A stretch of 64,000 nt of DNA from Pandoraea cepalis (GCF_902459665.1 NZ_CABPSL010000004.1:186001-250000), one strand, 5' to 3'. Positions 11,504 to 21,125 are shown, counted from the first letter of the stretch. The notes: a model not told the origin generated them from the letters alone. Numbers and translations are program-made.

Positions 11504-12253
11504 TTAGCCCACCGGGTTGGCGAGGCGTGCCCGCAGGCAAAGGAAGGCGGGTGCTTGCGACAGTTCGCGGTAAAGCCGTGGGTCGACGGCGGCCATCTCC
11601 GGCAACGGCAGCGGTTCGACCATGCGGTCGAGTTGCCAGCCCGCGTCTGCCGCGGCATTCAGAATGTGCGCGAGCGGGCGCCGGTATGACTCTACATAGG
11701 GCTTCGGCTCGCCGAAGCCACTCCAGTACATGCCGAATCGCGTGACGTCGAAGTAGGGGCGGTTGCGCCGGGTGCGCTCGTCGAGCCAGTCGCGCATCGG
11801 ATGCCCCATCGACCAGACGAGCATCGCGCCGGGCTTGGCAACCCGGGCGAACTCACGAAACGTCGGTCCGAGGTCTTCCACGTAATCGAGCGCGAGGGCG
11901 CTGACGATGGCGTCGAAGCGGTGGTCAGCCAGCGTGGCGAACGGCGCGCTCAGGTCCTGCACGTCGAACGTTGCCGCCAGTCCTTCGCAGCGCTTTCTCG
12001 CCAGTGCGATCATCTCCGGGGTGACGTCGATGCCGTGTACCGTCGCCCCTTGCTCGGCGAGCCACGCACTGTTGATGCCCGGGCCGCAGCCGGCATCAAG
12101 GACATGCAGGCCGTGGACGCTGCCGAGCAGGTGGCGCGTGGCAGGGCGCTCGTACAAGGCGTTATGCGGTTTGCTGACGGCAATCTCGGCGTAGCGCTCG
12201 GCAAAACCTGCGTAAGCGGTACGTCCGATCGACGCGAGATCGGCTGACGACAT
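11504..12253 (-). CDS. Class I SAM-dependent methyltransferase
   Basis: A 249-residue Rossmann-fold methyltransferase. Motif I is VLDAGCGPGINSAWL, followed by the acidic ribose-binding Asp in VHGIDVTPEMI; later motifs read FDAIVSALALDYVEDL and AKPGAMLVWSMGHP. Resembles ubiquinone/menaquinone-type or small-molecule methyltransferases. The frame continues upstream, but CTGGAG precedes the ATG at 12253 and the protein proper starts there. The substrate cannot be inferred; the neighbours are unrelated. Confidence 0.82.
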   Translation of the reverse strand: MSSADLASIGRTAYAGFAERYAEIAVSKPHNALYERPATRHLLGSVHGLHVLDAGCGPGINSAWLAEQGATVHGIDVTPEMIALARKRCEGLAATFDVQDLSAPFATLADHRFDAIVSALALDYVEDLGPTFREFARVAKPGAMLVWSMGHPMRDWLDERTRRNRPYFDVTRFGMYWSGFGEPKPYVESYRRPLAHILNAAADAGWQLDRMVEPLPLPEMAAVDPRLYRELSQAPAFLCLRARLANPVG

Positions 12254-12419
12254 GCGCGACTCCAGGGGGAAGCATGGACGGGGGGCGATTGTAACGCCAA
12301 AGAAAGGACGGTCTGCGGGGGCTGTGGGACAATAGTGGCCTTCGCCGCCGCGTCTGTGAGCATTTTGCGACCGTCCGACGTTGTGCGACAGCCGTGATTC
12401 CGCGACATCATTCCCAAGC

Positions 12420-13709
12420 ATGCCCCCATCCAGCGTTTCTCTCTCGCCGTCCGACACTTCCACCCTTGCCCCCGCCGAGACGATCGACGTGGCCGTGATC
12501 GGCGCGGGGCCTGCCGGTCTGATGGTGGCCGAGGTGCTGTCGGCGGCGGGGTGGCGCGTCGATGTGTACGACGCCATGCCGTCGGTCGGGCGCAAGTTCC
12601 TCATGGCGGGCAAGGGCGGTATGAATCTCACGCACAGCGAGCCCGCAGCGCCGTTCGTGGCTCGGTATGGCAAACGTGCGGTCGCGGTGGCGCAGTGGTT
12701 GCGTCGGTTCAGCGCGGACGATGTACGCTCATGGGCGCATCGGCTGGGCATCGATACCTTCGTCGGCAGTTCCGGTCGCGTTTTCCCCGTCGATATGAAA
12801 GCGGCACCGCTGTTGCGGGCCTGGCTTACCCGTTTGCGCGCGGCGGGCGTGCGGCTGCATGTGCGGCATCGGTGGCTGGGCTGGGACGCGCGATCGCCGG
12901 CCGGTCCGGACGATTTGCGGTTCGCAACGCCCGGGGGCGAGCGCCGGGTGCGGGCGAGGGCGGTGGTGCTGACGCTGGGCGGCGCGAGTTGGCCGCAACT
13001 CGGCTCGGACGCCGCCTGGGTGACGTGGCTGCGCGATCACGGCGTGGCTGTCGCACCGTTGTTGCCGGCCAACGCGGGCTTCGAGACGGACTGGACGCCG
13101 CACATGCGCGAGCGGTTCGCGGGCCATCCGGTGAAGTCGGTCACGATGACTTTACGTGACGGCACGACGCGCAAAGGCGAGTTTGTGATCTCGGCGCACG
13201 GTATCGAAGGCAGTCTGGTGTATGCGTTGTGCGCGCCCATTCGCGATGCGATTCGTGCCGAGGGCAGCACGCAGGTCTATCTGGATCTGTTGCCGGACTG
13301 GCGTCTCGAGCGTGTCGCCGAGGAAGTGGGTCGGCCGCGAGGCTCGCGCTCGATGGCGAGCCATCTGCAGAGTCGCCTGGGGCTTGCGGGCGTGAAGGCC
13401 GCGCTGCTGCGCGAGTGCCTGCCGCGTGAGGCGTTCGACGATCCGGCGGCGTTGGCCGCCGGCATCAAGCGTTTGCCGTTGACGCTGTTGCGCACGCGCC
13501 CGATTGCCGAGGTCATCAGCAGTGCCGGGGGTGTCGCGCTGGAAGCGCTTGACGCGCGCTTGATGGTGAAGACTTTGCCCGGCGTGTTCTGCGCCGGGGA
13601 GATGCTCGATTGGGAAGCGCCCACCGGCGGCTATCTGCTCACGGCGTGCTTTGCGAGCGCGTGCGTAGCAGGCGACGGCGCCGCGGCCTATCTTCAGGCC
13701 CAGCGCTGA
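12420..13709 (+). CDS. HI0933-family FAD-dependent oxidoreductase (TIGR03862-like)
   Basis: A ~430-residue flavoprotein. The N-terminal dinucleotide loop IDVAVIGAGPAGLMVAEVL is followed by the HI0933-family signature GRKFLMAGKGGMNLTHSEP. The C-terminus carries the second FAD contact GVFCAGEMLDWEAPTGGYL. This is the pattern of the PP_4765-type subfamily, whose substrate is unknown. The frame is open from a TTG at 12381; the ATG at 12420 is preferred, but neither start has a good ribosome-binding site. Divergent from the methyltransferase at 12253. Confidence 0.85.
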   Translation: MPPSSVSLSPSDTSTLAPAETIDVAVIGAGPAGLMVAEVLSAAGWRVDVYDAMPSVGRKFLMAGKGGMNLTHSEPAAPFVARYGKRAVAVAQWLRRFSADDVRSWAHRLGIDTFVGSSGRVFPVDMKAAPLLRAWLTRLRAAGVRLHVRHRWLGWDARSPAGPDDLRFATPGGERRVRARAVVLTLGGASWPQLGSDAAWVTWLRDHGVAVAPLLPANAGFETDWTPHMRERFAGHPVKSVTMTLRDGTTRKGEFVISAHGIEGSLVYALCAPIRDAIRAEGSTQVYLDLLPDWRLERVAEEVGRPRGSRSMASHLQSRLGLAGVKAALLRECLPREAFDDPAALAAGIKRLPLTLLRTRPIAEVISSAGGVALEALDARLMVKTLPGVFCAGEMLDWEAPTGGYLLTACFASACVAGDGAAAYLQAQR

Positions 13710-13787
13710 TAACACACGACCGCCGGCGGCGAGGTGGCCGCCGGGCGTGGTCTACGTGAACCGAACGTCAATCGGGATCGCAGACCC

Positions 13788-14951
13788 TCATGCCGGACGA
13801 ACGCCGAGACGCCACAACGACGTCACTTCGGCGGTGCGTGCCGCATGCAGCGGATCGTTCGCGTCGCCGGCCTTGGGATGATGCGGGCGCACGTCGTGAC
13901 GCGCGAGCACCACGAGACCGGCGCCGTGAATCCACGAGAGCAAGGTCTCGCGCGTGCGCAAGCCCAGATGTTCCGCCAGGTCGGACAGCACCAGCCAGCC
14001 TTCGCCGCCAGGACTCAGGTGGGCGGCGAGCCCGTTCAGGAAGCCCTTGAGCATCTGGCTGTCCGGATCGTAGATGGCATGCTCGATGGGCGCGTTTGCC
14101 TTGGCCGGCACCCACGGTGGGTTGCAGACGATCAGCGGTGCCTTGCCCTCGGGAAACAGGTCGGCATCGACGATCTTTACGGCGCGATCGAAACCAAGCC
14201 GCGAAATGTTCTCGCGCGCACACGCCAGGGCACGGGCATCGCGCTCCGTACCCACGACCTGCTGCACGCCGCGACGGGCAAGCACTGCGGCAATCACGCC
14301 GGTGCCTGTGCCAATGTCGAACGCCAACGTCTTGGCCGGCAGCGGCGCCTGGTCGATCAGTTGAAGATACTCGCCACGTATGGGCGAATACACGCCGTAC
14401 CAGGGGTGAATCGACGCGGCCAACGCCGCAATCGGCACACCCTTCTTGCGCCATTCATGGGCCCCGATCAAGCCGAGGATTTCTCGCAGCGATGCCACCG
14501 AGGGGGTGGCGTCCGGCGCACCCCAAGCTTCGGTGCACGCCTCGCGAACGTCCGGCGCGCGGCGCAACGGAATGCCATAGTCAGCGTCCAGCGGTATCAG
14601 CACCATGCCAAGAATGCGAGCACGCTGCGCTTGCGCCATCCGATACTTGTGGAAGGTGTCGGCCGGGCTGACGACCACCGCCTCGCCCTTGGCCGAAGGC
14701 TTGCGACGCGGACGATGCGGCGGACGATCTACCCGCCGCGCCATCGCCTGCAGTAACTGACGCGCATTCTGGTAGTCGCCTCGGTACAGCAGCGCCGTTC
14801 CGCCACAGGCAAGATGATAGGCCTCGTCGGCCGTCACGGTGTCGTCAACGACTTCCACTCGGTGCGGCGGCGTTACGCCCGCTTCGGAACGCCAGCGTGC
14901 AGTGACGGGGCGACCGTCTTCGGTCCAGGCTAGCGTCGGGGTAGTGTTCAT
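13788..14951 (-). CDS. Class I SAM methyltransferase, HemK/RsmC-like
   Basis: A 387-residue protein. The C-terminal half is a methyltransferase small domain: motif I FDIGTGTGVIAAVLARRG and the NPPW motif in LIVCNPPWVPA, which in this family places a planar amine (glutamine or base) for N-methylation. The N-terminal ~190 residues are a separate domain containing HLACGGTALLYRGDYQNARQ. This resembles uncharacterised proteobacterial methyltransferases rather than PrmB/PrmC proper. Translation starts at the ATG at 14951. A large inverted repeat lies upstream at 15062-15134. Confidence 0.8.
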   Translation of the reverse strand: MNTTPTLAWTEDGRPVTARWRSEAGVTPPHRVEVVDDTVTADEAYHLACGGTALLYRGDYQNARQLLQAMARRVDRPPHRPRRKPSAKGEAVVVSPADTFHKYRMAQAQRARILGMVLIPLDADYGIPLRRAPDVREACTEAWGAPDATPSVASLREILGLIGAHEWRKKGVPIAALAASIHPWYGVYSPIRGEYLQLIDQAPLPAKTLAFDIGTGTGVIAAVLARRGVQQVVGTERDARALACARENISRLGFDRAVKIVDADLFPEGKAPLIVCNPPWVPAKANAPIEHAIYDPDSQMLKGFLNGLAAHLSPGGEGWLVLSDLAEHLGLRTRETLLSWIHGAGLVVLARHDVRPHHPKAGDANDPLHAARTAEVTSLWRLGVRPA

Positions 14952-15061
14952 GCGATGTCTTCTGAATAGCGTGGCGGCGCACGGAAGCTTGGGCGGGACG
15001 CCCGCCTGTGACGGGAGCCTGCCTCGGTCGGCAGATCAACCTCTGTCGGGAAGCCTGCCCC

Positions 15062-15134
15062 AGACGGACCGGAGCCCCTTTCCGCCTCTCAAACATAAAC
15101 CCAACTCGCTGCAGAAAGGGGCTCCGGTCCGTCT
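15062..15134. repeat. Perfect 21-bp inverted repeat with 31-nt loop
   Basis: Arms 15062-15082 and 15114-15134 are exact reverse complements (core GGACCGGAGCCCCTTTC). They lie between the FUSC stop (15234) and the methyltransferase start (14951), both on the minus strand. No T-run follows on either strand, so a simple intrinsic terminator is unlikely. Just left of it, two imperfect direct copies of a GACGGGAGCCTGCC-like word (around 15008-15025 and 15043-15060) suggest a repeat-type intergenic element. Confidence 0.75.
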
Positions 15135-15233
15135 TCGTCACTTCCCTCAGGATGCGCCGGAAGCCCGCATTATGCCTGCGTTGTCTCCCCTCCGACCGGA
15201 ATCAGTGCCGTCCGGTTGCCGCCAACATGCCAT

Positions 15234-17177
15234 TCAGACCGGTTTTTCCGCTGCGCCGAACAACGCGCCAATGGCCGCGCGCAAGGCCTCGTCCAACGCC
15301 CGATCCATAGCCGCAACCGGCGCCGACGGCATCGCCGGCCCCAACCCACCATGCCGAATCGCCGCCGCCATCCGCGTTAGCACCGCTGCCCCCGGATTGA
15401 CCAGAGCGTCATGCGTCCCCGCTCGGGGAACGATGTCTGTGATGGCATTGGCCACCCGCTCCAATGCCGTGAGCGCCGGCCACCAGCGCGCCGCCCGACG
15501 ACTCACCATCGGCGGTTCGGACAACGCCCGCTGTAACGCAATACGCGCGTCGTCGAGCGCTTTGTATGCCACCCGCCGAGCACCAAACGCTGCATCGACA
15601 TCTTGCGTGTCGGCAAGCGCCGCATATCGACCCAGCGCATCGAGCGCATTGGCAACGCGCTCGTCGAGTTGATGCCGCTCCCACTTGGCCCACGGTAAAT
15701 ACCCCACGAGCAACACGATCGCGCACGCCGCCACGGCATCGATGAACCGCGCAAATGCAATGCCCTGACTGCCCGGCTGCAATGCGCCCATCACCAACAT
15801 CAGTATCGGTAGCAGCAAGGCGCTGAATAACCCGTAATTGCGCCGCAACGCCCACGGCAGACACGCCGCCAGCGGGACGAGCGCGGCAAGACTGACCCAC
15901 CCGTTACGGTCGATGGCGACGACGGCCGCCGAGACGGCGACGCCGACGATACTGCCCAGGCCACTCTGCAACGCGCGGGCGAACACGGAGCCATAGTTCG
16001 GCTTGAAGATGACCACGACGATGAGCGGCACCCAATACGACCGCGGCAGTGCCGTGAGCGCAATGAAGATTTGCGCGGCCAGCACGCACAAGCCAATTCG
16101 CAGCAAGTACCGCCATACGTCGGGCCACGGCCACTTCGGTATCCATTGCCGTCCGGGCGCAGCGCGCGCCCGATGACGCGCCAAGGCAACCAGGGGTGCT
16201 TCGGCCGCATGCGCGGCGCCGGTGAGCAGCGGCTCGGCGCGATGCAACGCCGCCGCGAGCGCCGGCGCGTGGTTGTCTTTCGCCACCGCTACGGTGGCCG
16301 CTACGTCGAGCTGCCGATCGCGCGCGATGCGCCGGGCAATACCGTATAACGCGCGTCCGAGTGGCGCGGGAAGCGGCCTGCCGCCCTGTGCAAGACCGAT
16401 GACGGCCGAGGTGATGGGCTCGGCCGCCAGAATCTGGGCGGCCCTGCGCTCAAGCACTTCCCACCCGCCCGCTGTGCTCGCTCGCGCGCTCAACAGCGTG
16501 TCGTAGGCCGCGGCAATGGCGTTCTCGAGCGAACGGCGCGCGAGCCTGACGCGCGGCGTGCCGCTCGCGTCGAGTACGTTGGCCAGTTGCTGATAGATGG
16601 CGGCGACGGCGTCGCGCTCGGCGGCGCCCGGGTGTCGCAGCCAGTGAACGGCCATGAGCAGCACGCTGAAAACCCCGCCCGCCGCAAGCAGCAGCGGCGC
16701 GCGCCATTCGGGCGGTGGAAGGGCCAGGCCCCAGCCGACGATCAGGTATACGGCGCCCTGCAAGGTCGCCGCCGACGCGACGTTCCCGAATGTGCCAATG
16801 AAGCTGAGCAGCAGGATCGCCGCTTGCAGCAGCCCATGCGCGGCCCACGGGTGCGACATGCCGAGGTCGTGGATGAGCATGCCGGCGTAGAAGCCCATGA
16901 CGCCGGTGGCGACGGTCAGCAAAATGGAGCGCGCCCGCGTGTGATAGGGGCCGGTTCGGTCGCCGACGATGGCGGGCAGCGCGCCGAGCGCGATGAGCGA
17001 GGCGTCTGCGCCATGACCGATGGCCGCGCCGATGGCGGTGGGCACGGCAACGGAGAGCGCGGCATGCACCGCGTCCCATCGGGAGAATGCCACGGGTTCA
17101 AGTCGCACCAGCCGCGACATCCACGCAACGCGGCGGCCGGGCTCTGGCGTCGCGGGCATGTGCGGACGATCCGTCAT
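15234..17177 (-). CDS. FUSC family inner-membrane protein
   Basis: A 647-residue protein of the FUSC/YccS/AaeB superfamily (aromatic acid exporter-like or fusaric-acid-resistance type). It shows two repeats, each a bundle of hydrophobic helices followed by a soluble region: the first around residues 35-175 and the second around 350-490, with the conserved SYWVPLIVVVIFKPNYGSVFARALQ. Start at 17177: only 2 nt separate it from the stop of the HAD gene upstream, so the two are translationally coupled. The substrate is unknown. Confidence 0.83.
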   Translation of the reverse strand: MTDRPHMPATPEPGRRVAWMSRLVRLEPVAFSRWDAVHAALSVAVPTAIGAAIGHGADASLIALGALPAIVGDRTGPYHTRARSILLTVATGVMGFYAGMLIHDLGMSHPWAAHGLLQAAILLLSFIGTFGNVASAATLQGAVYLIVGWGLALPPPEWRAPLLLAAGGVFSVLLMAVHWLRHPGAAERDAVAAIYQQLANVLDASGTPRVRLARRSLENAIAAAYDTLLSARASTAGGWEVLERRAAQILAAEPITSAVIGLAQGGRPLPAPLGRALYGIARRIARDRQLDVAATVAVAKDNHAPALAAALHRAEPLLTGAAHAAEAPLVALARHRARAAPGRQWIPKWPWPDVWRYLLRIGLCVLAAQIFIALTALPRSYWVPLIVVVIFKPNYGSVFARALQSGLGSIVGVAVSAAVVAIDRNGWVSLAALVPLAACLPWALRRNYGLFSALLLPILMLVMGALQPGSQGIAFARFIDAVAACAIVLLVGYLPWAKWERHQLDERVANALDALGRYAALADTQDVDAAFGARRVAYKALDDARIALQRALSEPPMVSRRAARWWPALTALERVANAITDIVPRAGTHDALVNPGAAVLTRMAAAIRHGGLGPAMPSAPVAAMDRALDEALRAAIGALFGAAEKPV

Positions 17178-17179
17178 CG

Positions 17180-17830
17180 TCAGGGCGCCTGCCGCGATGC
17201 GTCGGCATCGGGCAGTGGCATGAGCTTGCCCTGACCACGGATCCAGGCGTAATCGGCGCGCTCGGCCATCTCTTTGTCGCCCCGGCTGTCGCCATAGACG
17301 AACAGCACGCGCGGCGGCGAGGCCGCCCACCAAGCTTCGAGACGTCGCACTTTTTCCGGTCCCCAGCAATTCGGCTCGGAAAATTGACCGGCGAAACGTC
17401 CGAGTTCGTCATAGGCCAGTTCGGTGCTGAGAACGGCATCGAAACCGACGGAGGCGGCCCATAGGCGCAAGTACAAGCCGGGTGAGGCGCTGACCAGCAC
17501 GATACGGTGTCCCATCGCCCGGTGCTGCCGCAAACGCGCGAGCATCTCGGGACGAAGCAGGCGGGGCAAATGTTGCGCGATGAACCGCTTGGCATCGTAC
17601 TCAAGCTGAGCCCGTGTGCGTGCGCCCAGCGACGCGCGCAGGAACGCGGCCTTCGCGGTGCCCCGGTCGACCACACGCAGCGCTGCGCCGATCAGCCACG
17701 GCGAAGCGAGCAGGGCGCCAGCCACGAAGCGCGGTGTGCCGACCGTCTCGCGCACGAAGATGCGAAGACTGTCGGTGGTGGAAATGGTGCCGTCGAAATC
17801 GAAGGCGGCGACGATCGAGGTGTCTCGCAT
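17180..17830 (-). CDS. HAD-IB family phosphatase
   Basis: A 216-residue haloacid-dehalogenase-fold hydrolase of the IB group (TIGR01490-like, related to SerB). Motif I is AAFDFDGTIS with both catalytic Asp, motif II is VSASP, and motif III is the lysine region followed by YGDSRGDKEM. A helical cap lies between motifs I and II. Likely a phosphomonoesterase; the substrate is unknown, and lysophosphatidate- or phosphoserine-like activity is possible. Coupled to the FUSC gene downstream and 6 bp from the BcsR-like gene upstream. Confidence 0.85.
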   Translation of the reverse strand: MRDTSIVAAFDFDGTISTTDSLRIFVRETVGTPRFVAGALLASPWLIGAALRVVDRGTAKAAFLRASLGARTRAQLEYDAKRFIAQHLPRLLRPEMLARLRQHRAMGHRIVLVSASPGLYLRLWAASVGFDAVLSTELAYDELGRFAGQFSEPNCWGPEKVRRLEAWWAASPPRVLFVYGDSRGDKEMAERADYAWIRGQGKLMPLPDADASRQAP

Positions 17831-17836
17831 GCGAGG

Positions 17837-18097
17837 TCAGCTCGCGCTGGAGAGCGGCGCGGCAGTCGTCACCGCCGATGCGGCCGACAGCGTCGATGCA
17901 GCGCTGCGTGAGTCAGCGAAGGCGACCAGATGCGGCCAGCGTTCGCGCGCCTGCCGGTTGGCAACGATCGCTTGTTCGTCGCGATAGAACGGCAGCGCAT
18001 CGACGCCGACGACTTCGCGCAACCGATCGATATCCGACGGATAACGATGCTCGATCATCGCGTCGGCGGTTTGCGGGTTGGGCGTGACATTTGTCAT
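17837..18097 (-). CDS. BcsR-like small protein
   Basis: An 86-residue protein. Its central part, SDIDRLREVVGVDALPF, then QARERWPHLVAFAD, resembles the cellulose-synthase-associated protein BcsR (DI..L.......D, then RWP.L..FA). BcsR works with BcsQ in assembling the cellulose secretion complex in enterobacteria. Here no bcsQ or bcsA follows; the next gene is a HAD hydrolase 6 bp away. A fragment resembling bcsB lies 420 bp upstream on the other strand (18516-18680). The start is uncertain: ATGs at 18139 and 18148 are also in frame. Confidence 0.5.
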   Translation of the reverse strand: MTNVTPNPQTADAMIEHRYPSDIDRLREVVGVDALPFYRDEQAIVANRQARERWPHLVAFADSRSAASTLSAASAVTTAAPLSSAS

Positions 18098-18515
18098 GGG
18101 CAACGTGACCTTGGCTGATGAGGGTTCGGTCTGGCGCATGCAAGGCATTGTATAGGTGCCTCGAAGGCAGGGCAATTTCGCTGGCGGCCGGTCAGCCGGT
18201 GCACCGGGCGTTCAGTGACCGAACACCAAGGTTCGCTTGATTCCGCTCACTCAGGCAGGCTGGCATGGCGCATCTACCGCTGTCAGACACACATGCTGTG
18301 CAGTTCCGCCGGACACTGGCAATCTTAGGATTGCCGGACAACGACGTGGTGAGACGTCGGGTCCTTCGAGCAAGCCGGATGTGAGAGCGGCAATAATGCA
18401 GCACAAGAACAGATGAGGCATCGCACATGCAGCTTCGAGCGTCTTGGTCGCGTTATAAAAAAATCTCTGCCATCTGTCTGCTAGTTGACACAGCGATGGA
18501 CCTTGCGGGCACTCG

Positions 18516-18680
18516 GCTGGCGATAGCGGCACCACCGCTGCGCTCGCCCCGGCTCCGACCGGTAACCGCCTGCGCACGGTCACGTTTGCCCAGTTGGGCG
18601 AGACCGATGGCCTGCGATTGCGCATTCGAGGCACTGACGGTGTCTGGGTGGACCATCAAATCGATGGAGTGACGCGCCAA
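18516..18680 (+). pseudogene. Probable bcsB N-terminal remnant
   Basis: In the ~745-bp stretch between the BcsR-like gene and the aldo/keto reductase, one plus-strand frame reads GNRLRTVTFAQLG, then LRLRIRGTDGVWVDHQIDGV. This resembles the start of mature BcsB (cellulose synthase regulatory subunit), where RTVTFAQLG...LRLRG is followed by a strand and then DEVVT. The match ends after about 55 codons, and there is no start codon with a ribosome-binding site in front. It is read as a decayed scrap of a bcs operon. I see nothing else in 18098-18515 or 18681-18843. Confidence 0.4.
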
Positions 18681-18843
18681 CCCCGCGCGAATCCTCGCCG
18701 GATCCGCACGCGAATGCGCGTTCGGGCTCGCGCACGCGTTTTCCCGGAATCGCGCATACTGTGCGCTCTTGCCAGCGGGCGTGGCCGGCGCGGCCCGCAA
18801 TCGTCGCCTGGCATGGACGCATTCGAAACTTCCGGGAGTTACT

Positions 18844-19842
18844 GTGCAATACACCAAATTCGGCCGCACCGGCCTGAGCGTTTCCCGCTTGTGCCTGGGC
18901 ACCATGACGTTCGGTCTGCAAACCGAGGAGGCCGCCAGCCACGCGATTCTCGACCGTACTGCCGACGCGGGCGTCAACTTCATCGATATTGCCGACGTCT
19001 ACCCGCTCGGCGCCGACATCTCGTTGTCCGGACGTACCGAGGAGATCGTCGGTCGTTGGCTCAAGGGGCGCCGTAGCCAGTTCATCGTCGCGACCAAAGC
19101 TTGCGGCCAGATGGGACCGTCACCGTGGGACAAGGGGGCGTCGCGCAAGCATCTGCTCGATGCCATCGATGCGTCGCTGCGCCGCCTGGGAACCGACTAC
19201 GTCGACCTGTACCAACTGCATTCCGACGACACCGACACGCCCATCGACGAAACGCTCGAGGCGCTCGACACCATCGTGAAGTCGGGCAAGGCCCGCTACG
19301 TCGGCGTGTCGAATTACCTCGCCTATCGCCTCGCACGTGCCCTGGGCCGCGCGGACGTGCTGCGCGTGGCCCGCTTCGTGTCGGTGCAGCCGCGCTACAA
19401 CCTGCTGTTCCGTCAGATCGAGCGCGAACTGCTGCCGCTGGCCAGTGAAGAAGGTCTGGCGGTCATCCCCTACAACCCGCTTGCCGGGGGATTGCTGACG
19501 GGCAAATACCGACACGACGCCGCCCCCAGCGAAGGTCGCTTCACCACGGCGACGGTCGGCAAAGCCGGCTCGATGTACCAGCAACGCTACTGGCACGAGC
19601 GTGAGTTCGAGACGATCGAGTCGCTCAAAGGCATTGCGAAGGACGCGGGTGAGTCGCTGACGCGTCTGTCGCTCGCCTGGGTGCTGGCGAACCCGGTCGT
19701 CACGTCGGCGATTATCGGCGCCAGCCGCGTCGAACAATTGACCGAAACACTCGGCACCGTCGACTACGCGCTCGACGTCGGCCTCAAGGCGAAGCTCGAC
19801 GACGTGTCGCATGCTTATCGCTGGGGCGACGCCGCCCGATAA
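18844..19842 (+). CDS. Aldo/keto reductase
   Basis: A 332-residue (alpha/beta)8-barrel oxidoreductase, NADPH-dependent by family. It opens with the signature YTKFGRTGLSVSRLCLGTMTFG. The catalytic tetrad is visible as Asp in FIDIADVYPLG with Tyr two residues later, Lys in FIVATKACG and His in YQLHSDD. The YQLHxxD and GVSNY elements match the AKR11/YghZ-like groups. The start is GTG at 18844, supported by GGGAG 5 nt upstream; the open frame extends further but without support. A hairpin terminator follows. Confidence 0.9.
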   Translation: MQYTKFGRTGLSVSRLCLGTMTFGLQTEEAASHAILDRTADAGVNFIDIADVYPLGADISLSGRTEEIVGRWLKGRRSQFIVATKACGQMGPSPWDKGASRKHLLDAIDASLRRLGTDYVDLYQLHSDDTDTPIDETLEALDTIVKSGKARYVGVSNYLAYRLARALGRADVLRVARFVSVQPRYNLLFRQIERELLPLASEEGLAVIPYNPLAGGLLTGKYRHDAAPSEGRFTTATVGKAGSMYQQRYWHEREFETIESLKGIAKDAGESLTRLSLAWVLANPVVTSAIIGASRVEQLTETLGTVDYALDVGLKAKLDDVSHAYRWGDAAR

Positions 19843-19889
19843 GCGCAACGTCCCGCCACTGGTTCTCTGCTGGACTGGCGGCATACACA

Positions 19890-19916
19890 GGCCCGATACG
19901 TCGGGCCCGTGGCGTT
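19890..19916 (+). terminator. Intrinsic terminator after the aldo/keto reductase gene
   Basis: GGCCCGA, a TACG loop and TCGGGCC form a 7-bp stem 47 bases after the stop, followed within 8 bases by GTTTTT. The short distance to the T-run makes this a fair terminator candidate. Confidence 0.55.
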
Positions 19917-20110
19917 TTTGCGTTGCATCAAGCAAGCGCGTCTTAAGAGGGATTCTCGAGCCCGCGAAGGTAGTCTTCCGCTACGATCGAGCGCTATAGT
20001 AGGCGCATCGTGTCACGGTTCGACAGTCGAAGCGACTCGCGCGGCGGCACGATGCCGGACACGCCGCCTGCGTGCGAGGCTTTCCTCTGACGCTCCTTGC
20101 GAGGCTGCTC

Positions 20111-21046
20111 ATGACAAAACGCATTCTGCTGGCGACCGACGGTAGCGAATCGTCACGCCGTGCGCTGCGCGAGGCGGCCGCCTTTGCGCGCAACGGCGAC
20201 ATGATCCGCGTCATTCACACGGTGGAAGATCCCGTCACGCCGGTGACTTCCGCCTTCGCCAAGCTTATCGACCTGGAGCAGGTGCGTCGCGACATGCAGC
20301 GCGAGGGCGAGGAACATCTGGCGCGCGCGGTGTTGTATCTGCGCGAGGAAGGACTCGACCCACAGGCGCATTTGCTCGATCTGCGCACGACCGGCGAGAC
20401 CGTGCCCGAGGCCGTCACCCGCGAGGCCAACGAGTGGGGTGCCGACATCATCATCGTCGGCACGCACGGCCGGGGCGGTGTGCGACGCGCCATGCTGGGC
20501 AGCGTGGCCGAACAGATCCTGCGCAGCGCGGAGGTGCCGGTGATGCTGGTGGCGGGCGAGGCGCGTCCGCGTTCGCCGTCGCGTGCGGGCGGACACTACG
20601 AACGGATACTCGTCGCGCTCGACGACAGCGAGACGTCGCACCGCGCCTTTGAATATGCGATTTCCCTGGCTCGCGCGCATGGGGCGTCGTTGCGCGTCGT
20701 CCATGTACTGGATATGCCGGGGCCGTTTCCCGAAGGCTTCGACTCGGCCCCGCTGCTTGGCGCGGTGCGCGCCGTGGGCGAGCAGGCGCTGAAGTGGGCG
20801 ATGCGACGCCTGCACGAGGCGGGCGTGCCCGGCGACGTCGAGATGCGGGAGCTTCAGCCGGTCGGCGAGGGGGTTGCCGATCAGATTATCTGCGCAGGCA
20901 AAGAGACCGACGCCGATGTCATCGTGCTTGGCACGCACGGGCGGCGCGGGTTCCGACGCTTCACGCTGGGCAGCGTCGCGGAGGACACGGCCCGTCACGC
21001 GGGTCGGCCGGTGTTGCTGTTGCCCGCGCACGCACCGGTGGAGTGA
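20111..21046 (+). CDS. Tandem universal stress protein (UspA repeat)
   Basis: A 311-residue protein made of two UspA domains (about 1-145 and 160-305). Each carries the ATP-binding signature of the MJ0577-type class: GTHGRGGVRRAMLGS in the first and GTHGRRGFRRFTLGS in the second. This predicts two nucleotide sites. Start at 20111 (MTKRILLATDGS) with GAGG upstream; earlier in-frame codons are not needed. Such tandem Usps are often induced by low oxygen or starvation, but no clear operator is visible here. Confidence 0.9.
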   Translation: MTKRILLATDGSESSRRALREAAAFARNGDMIRVIHTVEDPVTPVTSAFAKLIDLEQVRRDMQREGEEHLARAVLYLREEGLDPQAHLLDLRTTGETVPEAVTREANEWGADIIIVGTHGRGGVRRAMLGSVAEQILRSAEVPVMLVAGEARPRSPSRAGGHYERILVALDDSETSHRAFEYAISLARAHGASLRVVHVLDMPGPFPEGFDSAPLLGAVRAVGEQALKWAMRRLHEAGVPGDVEMRELQPVGEGVADQIICAGKETDADVIVLGTHGRRGFRRFTLGSVAEDTARHAGRPVLLLPAHAPVE

Positions 21047-21125
21047 CGCGCGCGCCGTCAGGCGGCGCGTTGATCGCCGGGCGGAAGCGCCCGGCGTTTG
21101 GCACATCAGAAGAATGCGTTCGGCC

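Noticed and set aside
18453..18983. 176-codon minus-strand frame in the gap before the aldo/keto reductase
   Set aside because: Overlaps the reductase start and has low-information composition; the plus-strand BcsB-like match explains part of the region better.
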